A stretch of DNA of 64,000 bases. It comes from Gracilimonas sp040882225. GTDB taxonomy: Bacteria; Bacteroidota; Rhodothermia; Balneolales; Balneolaceae. Positions 57,970 through 64,000 of this stretch are shown piece after piece. The notes under the pieces are model-generated. The model did not search any database. It saw only the letters and a program-made list of their open reading frames with translations, and was not told the DNA's origin. The position numbers and the translations under genes were made by a program. The stretch covers positions 9,538 through 73,537 of the forward strand of contig JBBEBR010000019.1 of the NCBI GenBank assembly GCA_040882225.1. Reading direction: 5' to 3'. Every line of letters begins with the position of its first letter. Position 1 is the first letter of the stretch.

Positions 57970-59398
57970 AACCATTGGTGGTTTTTTCTGGGCCTTTATG
58001 GAGCGTTTTGGAACCCAAGCCCTTCAGCTGGTCATTTTTATAGTATTAGCTCGGATTCTTACACCAGAAGCGTTCGGCCTGATGGGAATGCTTGCTGTTT
58101 TTATAGCAGTAAGCCAAAGCCTAACAGACAGTGGTTTTGGACAGGCACTAATACAAAAGAAGAATACAGATGAAATAGATTACTCCTCAGTTTTTTACAT
58201 AAATCTGATAATTAGTGGATTAGTTTATTTAATTCTTTATATGTCGGCTCCATATATAGCAGCTTTTTATAGTGAACCGACTTTAGTTGAGTTAGTGCGT
58301 GTGTTAGGGTTGCGATTTATAATTGCAGCTTTTTCTATGGTTCAAATTGCGAAGTTGACTAAAGAACTTCGTTTTAAAGAGTTAATGATTGCAAAACTAC
58401 CATCTACCTTATTGGGGGGTACTTTAGGTATTGTTGCTGCTTATAAAGGTTATGGCGTATGGAGTTTGGTAATTCAACAGTTAATTGATACCACTGCATA
58501 TTCTATACAGGTGTGGATACAAGCTAAGTGGAAACCATTGTTGGTTTTTAATTGGGAGCGAATTAAATCGCTGTTCGATTTTGGTAGTAAAATAATGATA
58601 GAGGGTGTTTTAAGTACCATATATCAGAATATTTATGAGCTGATGATTGGCAGGTATTTTTCTACTGCACAGGTTGGTTTTTATACACAGGCGAATAAAA
58701 TTAAACAGCTGCCGGTACAGAATATTTCAAACGCACTGAGCAGGGTCACCTTTCCTATCCTTTCGGGAATACAGGACGATGATGCACGTTTGAAAAGTGC
58801 ATACAAAAAAATAATTCGGCTGGTATTTTTAATTATTACGCCGATAATGGTTGGAGCTATTGTATTGGCTGAGCCGTTGTTTCGATTAATCCTAACGGAA
58901 AAATGGTTGCCGGCTGTACCTTATTTTCAGTTACTTTGTATTAGCGGAATACTATATCCGGTACAATCTTACAATTTGAATATTTTAAAAGTAAAGGGTA
59001 GAAGTGACTTATTTCTATACCTTGGATTGATAAAAAAAGGAGTTGCTTTAATTGGTATATTCATTTTTGTTCAATTTTCTGTATTGGCTTTGGTGATGTA
59101 CCGGGTATTTCATTCATTCTTCGCCTACTTTGTCAATAGCTATTACAGTGGAAAATTTATTGACTATGGGGTTTTAGAGCAAGCCAAAGATATATGGAAA
59201 TTTATTTTGGCATCGGTAATAGCAGGAGTCTCATCATGGGGCATTATTAATTATTTGGCTTTAGGTGACATACCTTCAATTTTGATAGCTGTACTCACAG
59301 GATCGTTGATATATGCTGGCATTATTTATAAAACGGAGTATGAAATTTTGATGTACACTAAGAAGACAGTTCTAAACTTTAAATCAAGGAAAGGATGA
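57953..59398 (+). CDS. Polysaccharide flippase (WzxC/PST family)
   Basis: A 481-residue integral membrane protein with about 12-14 helices. The N-terminal region SLTNKTIGGFFWAFMERFGTQALQLVIFIVLARIL and TPEAFGLMGMLAVFI, plus DSGFGQALIQKKN, is diagnostic of the PST/WzxC family that flips lipid-linked repeat units or translocates exopolysaccharide. Overlaps with both neighbours show tight operon packing. A Wzy polymerase is not recognised in the window, so polymerisation genes may lie beyond the right edge. Confidence 0.9.
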   Translation: MSLTNKTIGGFFWAFMERFGTQALQLVIFIVLARILTPEAFGLMGMLAVFIAVSQSLTDSGFGQALIQKKNTDEIDYSSVFYINLIISGLVYLILYMSAPYIAAFYSEPTLVELVRVLGLRFIIAAFSMVQIAKLTKELRFKELMIAKLPSTLLGGTLGIVAAYKGYGVWSLVIQQLIDTTAYSIQVWIQAKWKPLLVFNWERIKSLFDFGSKIMIEGVLSTIYQNIYELMIGRYFSTAQVGFYTQANKIKQLPVQNISNALSRVTFPILSGIQDDDARLKSAYKKIIRLVFLIITPIMVGAIVLAEPLFRLILTEKWLPAVPYFQLLCISGILYPVQSYNLNILKVKGRSDLFLYLGLIKKGVALIGIFIFVQFSVLALVMYRVFHSFFAYFVNSYYSGKFIDYGVLEQAKDIWKFILASVIAGVSSWGIINYLALGDIPSILIAVLTGSLIYAGIIYKTEYEILMYTKKTVLNFKSRKG

Positions 59399-60111
59399 TA
59401 GATCTTGTTAAAAAATCACTTCCTGATACGGTGAAATGGACTATCCGAAAAAGCATTGGTAGGATCAGGAGTACTGGAAAGCAAAAGATATTTGGCATAG
59501 GTAATAATAAAACAGGTACTACCTCCTTAAAAGCCGCTATGCGCGAATTGGGTTTTGTTGTTGGACATCAGCGCACAGCTGAAAAGTTGATGAGTGAATG
59601 GGCTATTAGGGATTTTAAAAAGATCGTAGAATATTGTAAGTCAGCAGAGTTTTTTCAGGATGTACCATTTAGTAAGCCGTATACTTTCGTGATTTTAGAT
59701 CATGAATTTTCAGGGAGCAAATTTATTCTTACTGTTCGTGATAACTCAGAGCAGTGGTATAATTCATTAACTAAATTTCATGCTAAGAAATGGGGTAAGG
59801 ATGGGCGCATTCCAACTAAAGAAGATTTAAAGAATGCCACTTATTTATATAAAGGAAGTCCGTGGGATGGAAATAGAAGAACGTACAATGCACCTGAGGA
59901 TGATCCTTATAATAAAGAAATTTTGATGAAGCATTATGAAGATTACAATGAAAGTGTAATTGAGTATTTCCGACACAGGCCGGGAGATTTATTAGTTTTA
60001 AATGTTGCTGATGAAGGAGCCTATAAAAAGCTATGTGAATTTCTTCAAGTAATACCTAAAAGAGAAGGATTTCCCTGGGAAAATAAAACGCAAGAGGTAC
60101 AATCTATATGA
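59395..60111 (+). CDS. Sulfotransferase family protein
   Basis: A 238-residue protein with a PAPS-binding 5'-PSB loop in IFGIGNNKTGTTSLKAAM, a central EFFQDVPFSKPYTF segment and the 3'-PB element in FILTVRDNSEQWYNSLT. It resembles the sulfotransferase group often found in marine polysaccharide loci. No signal peptide, so it should act in the cytoplasm on a lipid-linked or nucleotide sugar. It overlaps both the flippase gene and the next aminotransferase gene by 4 bp. Acceptor unknown. Confidence 0.82.
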   Translation: MIDLVKKSLPDTVKWTIRKSIGRIRSTGKQKIFGIGNNKTGTTSLKAAMRELGFVVGHQRTAEKLMSEWAIRDFKKIVEYCKSAEFFQDVPFSKPYTFVILDHEFSGSKFILTVRDNSEQWYNSLTKFHAKKWGKDGRIPTKEDLKNATYLYKGSPWDGNRRTYNAPEDDPYNKEILMKHYEDYNESVIEYFRHRPGDLLVLNVADEGAYKKLCEFLQVIPKREGFPWENKTQEVQSI

Positions 60112-61202
60112 TTCCAGTAACCAAACCATTTATGCCTCCTATAGAAGAATATGAACGCTACGTGAAAGGAATCTGGGAGCGGGGATATCTGACTAACAAC
60201 GGTCCATTAGTACAGGAGCTGGAGAAAAAGCTACAGGAATACCTGGGGGTAAAACACTTTTTATACCTTTCAAACGGAACCGTTGCTCTGCAAATAGCTA
60301 TTAAGGCATTAGACTTAAAAGGGGAGATTATTACTACTCCCTTTTCTTATGTAGCTACTACTTCAAGTATTGTATGGGAGGGTTGTGAGCCGGTATTCGT
60401 GGATATTGATTCCGATACATTGAATATAAATCCGGAATTAATCGAAGCCGCGATAACCGATAAAACTTCAGCAATTTTAGCTACACATGTTTTTGGAAAT
60501 CCCTGTGATATTGATGCCATACAAGCCATTGCTGATAAACATGATTTAAAAGTGATTTATGATGCCGCCCATTGTTTTGGGACTCAATATAAAGGCAAGT
60601 CTGTATTTACTTATGGAGATATAAGCACCACCAGTTTTCATGCTACAAAATTGTTTCATACCATAGAAGGCGGAGCTGTCTTTACGAATGGTGAAGAATT
60701 GAATTACCGAATGAGCCGGATGCGAAATTTCGGTCATGCTGGATTTGACAAATTTGATGGAATCGGTATAAATGGTAAGAATTCTGAATTCCATGCGGCT
60801 ATGGGATTAACCAATCTGGAATATATCGCAGACATACTAAAAAACCGAGAAAAACAATGCCTCTTCTATAATGAGATGCTAAAGGATGTTCCTGTAAAGA
60901 CAATTATGATTCAGAATAGTGCAGACTGGAATTATGCTTATTACCCGGTTATTTTTGAAAGTGAAAGCTCTGCAATGCGAATAAAAGATGCATTAGAAGC
61001 GCAGGATGTTTTTCCAAGAAGGTATTTTTACCCAAGTTTGGATACTCTTGAGTATGTTAGAACTCAAAAAGTTAGAATCTCAAAAGATGTTTCGGAAAAG
61101 ATTTTATGTTTACCTCTCTTTCATGAAATAACCAAAACTGAACAGACAGAAGTAGTGGAAGTAATTTCTAAAGTGCTAAATCCAAATAGTATCTATGCGT
61201 AG
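60108..61202 (+). CDS. DegT/DnrJ/EryC1 aminotransferase, VioA/RffA-like
   Basis: A 364-residue PLP-dependent aminotransferase. MIPVTKPFMPPIEEYERYVKGIWERGYLTNNGP opens it; HFLYLSNGTVALQIAIKAL and VIYDAAHCFGTQYKGKS follow, and the lysine is in TTSFHATKLFHTIEGGAVF, the pattern of dTDP-4-keto-6-deoxyglucose aminotransferases (VioA, RffA). It would make dTDP-4-amino-4,6-dideoxyglucose or -galactose from the RmlB product. It overlaps the WbqC gene by 8 bp. Confidence 0.87.
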   Translation: MIPVTKPFMPPIEEYERYVKGIWERGYLTNNGPLVQELEKKLQEYLGVKHFLYLSNGTVALQIAIKALDLKGEIITTPFSYVATTSSIVWEGCEPVFVDIDSDTLNINPELIEAAITDKTSAILATHVFGNPCDIDAIQAIADKHDLKVIYDAAHCFGTQYKGKSVFTYGDISTTSFHATKLFHTIEGGAVFTNGEELNYRMSRMRNFGHAGFDKFDGIGINGKNSEFHAAMGLTNLEYIADILKNREKQCLFYNEMLKDVPVKTIMIQNSADWNYAYYPVIFESESSAMRIKDALEAQDVFPRRYFYPSLDTLEYVRTQKVRISKDVSEKILCLPLFHEITKTEQTEVVEVISKVLNPNSIYA

Positions 61203-61899
61203 TATAGCAGTCATGCAGCCTTATTTTTTCCCATATATTGGATACTTTCAATTAATTGAAGCAGTGGATGAGTTTGTATTTTACGATGATGTAAACTATA
61301 TAAAAAGTGGTTGGATAAATCGAAATAAAATATTGATCAATGGGCAGGGCAAACTTATAACAATCCCATGCAGTAATGCTTCTCAAAACAAATTGATTTT
61401 AGAGGTTAAGCACAATCTTAATGAGAGGGAGATCGGAAAGCTTCTAAAAAAAATCAAATATACATACAGTAAAGCACCATACTTTGAAGCAGTATATGGT
61501 TTGGTTGAAAGTGTACTTGATCCAGATACAGAACTAATTTCAGAAATTGCTATAGAAAGTATTCTGAAAACCGCAGAATATCTTAACGTTAAAGTAAGCT
61601 TTATTAGAAGTTCTGAATACTTTGATAACCAATCACTTGATGCAGCAGATAGACTTATAGAGATTAGTAAAAAAAGAAATTTTGATACCTATATAAATTC
61701 TATAGGTGGGCAGGAATTATACGACAAAGAGTATTTTAATAAACATGGGTTGGATTTATTTTTTCTTGAGCCTAATATTAATACTTACAAACAATTTAAT
61801 ACTGAGTTTGTAGGCGGTTTATCAATCTTAGATGTAATGATGTTTGAGTCTCCAGAGAAGATTAAAGAGGAATTTTTAAATAATTACAAACTTATTTAG
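61195..61899 (+). CDS. wbqC: WbqC family protein
   Basis: A 234-residue protein with the WbqC start (IAVMQPYFFPYIGYFQLIEAVDEFVFYDDVNYIKSGWINRNKI) and GGQELYDKEYF, FLEPNINTYKQF and LSILDVMMFES later. WbqC proteins occur in O-antigen loci next to VioA-like aminotransferases and are thought to act in N-acylation of 4-amino sugars. That fits the context here but is not proven. One base separates its stop from the next sulfotransferase. By eye this and the next two genes are AT-richer than the rfb genes. Confidence 0.88.
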   Translation: MRSIAVMQPYFFPYIGYFQLIEAVDEFVFYDDVNYIKSGWINRNKILINGQGKLITIPCSNASQNKLILEVKHNLNEREIGKLLKKIKYTYSKAPYFEAVYGLVESVLDPDTELISEIAIESILKTAEYLNVKVSFIRSSEYFDNQSLDAADRLIEISKKRNFDTYINSIGGQELYDKEYFNKHGLDLFFLEPNINTYKQFNTEFVGGLSILDVMMFESPEKIKEEFLNNYKLI

Positions 61900-62691
61900 A
61901 TGCAAAATATTGCAATTTTCGGAGTACCAAGATCGGGCACTTCTTGGCTTGGACAGATCTTTAACAGTTCAGAAAATGTGATTTATCGATATCAACCAAT
62001 TTTTTCTTATTCATTTCCATTTACTATTGGAAAGAAAAGTGATAGTAATGAGATAAAAAGATTTTATAATGAATTACTAAAAACAAGTGATCCCTTTGTT
62101 TGTCAAGAGAAGAATATATCAGGAAATAAAACTCCCAGGTTCCATAAAAAAGAAATTACACACTTAGTATGGAAAGAAGTTCGGTACCTTGAAACAATGG
62201 AGACTTTACTTTCAAAATCTGATACAAAAATCATTTACATAGTCAGGCACCCCTGTGGAGTAATTAAATCTTGGATGAATGCTCCCAAAGAATTTGATGA
62301 AGACTGGGATATAATGGAGGAATGGCGATTTGCCGAGAAAAAGAATACTACAAAGCATGATTATTATGGCTTTGAAAAGTGGGTTGAAGCTTCAAAAAAA
62401 ATGTCACACCTACAGGACAAATTTCCAGCAAGATTGACATGGGTTACTTATGATAATCTTTTAAGTGATACCATGGGTGAAATCACAAGGCTATTTAATT
62501 TTTGCAATCTTCCTTTTTCAAGCCAAGTAGAAAATTTTATTAAAGAAAGTACCTCAAAATCCTCGGACGATCCTTATGATGTCTACAGAAATAATAAGCA
62601 GTTAGATGAATGGAAAGGGATTTTACCAAAGGATATTGTTGAAGGAATTTTAAATGATGAAAGATTTATCAGTATCCAAAAAAGACTATAA
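61900..62691 (+). CDS. Second sulfotransferase family protein
   Basis: A 263-residue sulfotransferase with the PAPS loop IAIFGVPRSGTSWLGQIF, the 3'-PB region KIIYIVRHPCGVIKSWMNAP, and YDNLLSDTMGEITRLFNFCNLPF later, as in the carbohydrate sulfotransferase fold. It differs from the one at 59395 in its loop (PRSGTSW versus NKTGTTS), so the two probably modify different positions or sugars. It directly abuts both neighbours. No signal peptide. Confidence 0.85.
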   Translation: MQNIAIFGVPRSGTSWLGQIFNSSENVIYRYQPIFSYSFPFTIGKKSDSNEIKRFYNELLKTSDPFVCQEKNISGNKTPRFHKKEITHLVWKEVRYLETMETLLSKSDTKIIYIVRHPCGVIKSWMNAPKEFDEDWDIMEEWRFAEKKNTTKHDYYGFEKWVEASKKMSHLQDKFPARLTWVTYDNLLSDTMGEITRLFNFCNLPFSSQVENFIKESTSKSSDDPYDVYRNNKQLDEWKGILPKDIVEGILNDERFISIQKRL

Positions 62692-63375
62692 ATGAATTTT
62701 CAAGCCTTCAAAGAAAAATACGAAAAGGTACCAGTCGAGCATTATCCTCATAATGTAGATAGTACCCCGGTAGTTTCTGTGTGTGTCCAGACCTATAGTC
62801 ATGAGACTTACATAAAAGAATGCCTGGAAGGTATTTTAAAGCAGGAAACCGACTTTCCCTTTGAAATCTTATTAGGCGAAGATGCTTCAACGGACGGGAC
62901 AAGAGAAATATGTATTGAATATGCCAAAAAGTATCCTGATAAAATTCGTCTATTCTTGCATCACAGAGAAAACAATATTCAAATTGGTGGTCAACCATCG
63001 GGCCGTTTCAACTTTCTATATAACTTATACAGTGCTCGCGGTAAATACATAGCTCTCTGTGAAGGCGATGACTGCTGGACCGACCCGCTAAAACTCCAAA
63101 GGCAGGTGGAGTTTATGGAGGAGAATGAAGAGTTTTCAGGCTGTTTTACAAATTACAGAATAGTTAATAAAAAAAGAGAAGTTCTCTTGAAAATAGCCCG
63201 GTCTAATTCACACCCTAATTATTACGATAGGTTATCAATGTTGAGAGAAGGAGTACCACAAACCTGTTCGGTAGTGTACAGGAATTTGCCAGATGTATTC
63301 AGTAAAGTTTCAAAGGTTCAAAATGTAGTTAACGGAGATCAGGTGTTAGCTGCTTTTATGGCTCAAATTCGTTAA
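62692..63375 (+). CDS. GT2-family glycosyltransferase, probably shortened at the C terminus
   Basis: A 227-residue GT-A glycosyltransferase: VSVCVQTYSHETYIKECLEGIL, LLGEDASTDGTREIC (donor-binding DxD region follows in ALCEGDDCWTDP), and KLQRQVEFMEEN. Family members with this start usually continue after VVNGDQVLAAFMAQ for another 60 or more residues. Here the frame ends at AQIR, followed by noncoding DNA and a DUF2283 gene. A frameshift or deletion has probably removed the acceptor-side end. It is the last polysaccharide gene visible. Confidence 0.8.
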   Translation: MNFQAFKEKYEKVPVEHYPHNVDSTPVVSVCVQTYSHETYIKECLEGILKQETDFPFEILLGEDASTDGTREICIEYAKKYPDKIRLFLHHRENNIQIGGQPSGRFNFLYNLYSARGKYIALCEGDDCWTDPLKLQRQVEFMEENEEFSGCFTNYRIVNKKREVLLKIARSNSHPNYYDRLSMLREGVPQTCSVVYRNLPDVFSKVSKVQNVVNGDQVLAAFMAQIR

Positions 63376-63434
63376 TTGTTGTAAAGATCCTCAACTGGTG
63401 ATAACTGTTTATAAAACTTCAAAGCTGGATAAAT

Positions 63435-63629
63435 ATGAATATTAAGTTTGACAAAGAAGCGGATGCTATTTATCTGAAATTTTCAGATGCTGAAATCATG
63501 GAAAGTGATCAGGATAAACCTGGTGTTATAATTGATTATGATGCTAATGGGAATGTTGTGGGAATCGAACTCTTAGATGCTTCAACTAAAATTCAAAATC
63601 CTGCAAGTTTAGTTTATGAAGTAGCTTAA
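63435..63629 (+). CDS. DUF2283 domain-containing protein
   Basis: A 64-residue protein, MNIKFDKEADAIYLKFSDAEI followed by PGVIIDYDANGNVVGIELLDAS, an almost complete match to the compact DUF2283 pattern. Such proteins are often near toxin-antitoxin or accessory genes, sometimes next to DUF4258 partners; none is seen here. Function unknown. A TGGATAAAT sits before the ATG, and repeats begin downstream. Confidence 0.88.
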   Translation: MNIKFDKEADAIYLKFSDAEIMESDQDKPGVIIDYDANGNVVGIELLDASTKIQNPASLVYEVA

Positions 63630-63683
63630 ACAGTAAACAGTAGTCAGTGGTTTTCTCTCATTGTTACCTCAAAAAAGCCACTC

Positions 63684-63745
63684 AAACCTGACAGGCTTTT
63701 TCCTATTCAGGCAGAAGAGTTTTTTTGAGAAAGTCTGTCAGGTTT
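63684..63745. repeat. Long inverted repeat (AAACCTGACAG / CTGTCAGGTTT)
   Basis: AAACCTGACAG (63684-63694) and CTGTCAGGTTT (63735-63745) are perfect 11-bp complements around a 40-nt loop; each is followed by a T-rich run. It may act as a terminator for the DUF2283 gene or be another dispersed hairpin. Confidence 0.7.
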
Positions 63746-63774
63746 TTAAGATAGAAGCCTTAACTCAGCCTCTC

Positions 63775-63927
63775 GTTTGTCATCCCGAATCGGCCAGCAG
63801 GTGTTGAGGCAAATGCCGTTGAACGAGAGGGATCTCACTTACTACTAATTGCTCACTAGCCGCATTCGAGATCTTTCGCGTTCAGTTGTATAATCCTTCG
63901 CTGTGTGGTATGCGCTCAAGATGACAA
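63775..63927 (-). repeat. GTCATC-family repeat at the right end
   Basis: Read on the minus strand, this stretch has GTCATCTTGAGCGCATACCA, CAGCGAAGGAT and GCGAAAGATCTCGAATGCGG, the same order as the units at 49510 and 51509. TTTGTCATCCCGAAT near 63777 faces it, so the ends are inverted. No gene lies in 63630-64000; the final 70 bp are featureless. Confidence 0.7.
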
Positions 63928-64000
63928 AGGCGGGGGCAGTAAAACTTAGGGGCTGAAGTAGCTAAGACCTGAATAAGGTACTAACTTAGTTACTATGTAT

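Overview
The window looks like a chromosomal segment of a marine or halophilic Balneolota/Bacteroidota-type bacterium. Reasons: two secreted proteins end in a type IX secretion (T9SS) sorting domain of the QNYPNPFNP type; there is a large TonB-dependent receptor with a carboxypeptidase-like N-terminal domain, an ExbB/ExbD/ExbD cluster, a Wzi-type capsule protein, short Crp/Fnr regulators and weak Shine-Dalgarno sites with TAnnTTTG-like -7 promoter boxes. No rRNA or tRNA gene was recognised. The genus cannot be fixed from the sequence alone.

Layout. (1) 1-6922: the 3' tip of a probable YceI gene, a DUF5996 gene, then a Crp/Fnr regulator followed by a seven-gene redox/electrophile-stress run (NAD(P)-binding reductase, NmrA-like protein, FrnE/DsbA-like protein, YceI, FMN reductase, VOC protein, pirin). 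(2) 6923-9500: an accessory patch whose only convincing gene fuses a nucleoside-deaminase-like domain to a RecG-like/HATPase_c_4 ATP-binding and winged-helix protein, flanked by noncoding DNA. (3) 9500-14360: two short-chain dehydrogenases, a type II NADH dehydrogenase, and a mosaic of DoxX fragment, DUF4256 remnant, YdeI and DUF4256. A 39-bp element containing an FNR-type box recurs before the first reductase and both SDR genes, suggesting one regulon run by the local Crp/Fnr protein. (4) 14500-20000: nuoL-nuoM-pterin dehydratase-nuoN. (5) 20000-33100: a VapBC-like toxin-antitoxin pair, rpsF-rpsR-rplI, dsbD, a giant outer-membrane-barrel-like protein, exbB/exbD, thiL and ftsH. (6) 33182-37798: TonB receptor plus a T9SS beta-helix protein. 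(7) 38379-42013: an arsenic operon arsR-arsM-arsC-like-acr3 with a VKOR-like gene at its end. (8) 42046-48460: a repeat-rich stretch holding a pterin synthase, a methyltransferase, a secreted nuclease and a cupin. (9) 48576-63375: a surface-polysaccharide locus: regulator, Wzi, WbpA/WbpB/WbpE, RmlB/RmlA, flippase, VioA-like aminotransferase, WbqC, two sulfotransferases and a shortened glycosyltransferase, pointing to a sulfated, amino-sugar-containing capsule or exopolysaccharide.

From about 37.8 kb onward the intergenic DNA is dominated by dispersed hairpins and tandem repeats of several families. All three 100-N assembly gaps fall inside such tandem repeats, so copy numbers there are unresolved, and in two cases repeat DNA has become the C-terminal coding end of a gene.

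The best candidates for something new are the deaminase-HATPase fusion, the three-site FNR-like regulon, a perfectly spaced sigma-54-type promoter before ftsH, and a possible switchable leader in front of rpsF. All functional calls are from reading the sequence; no database search was run.
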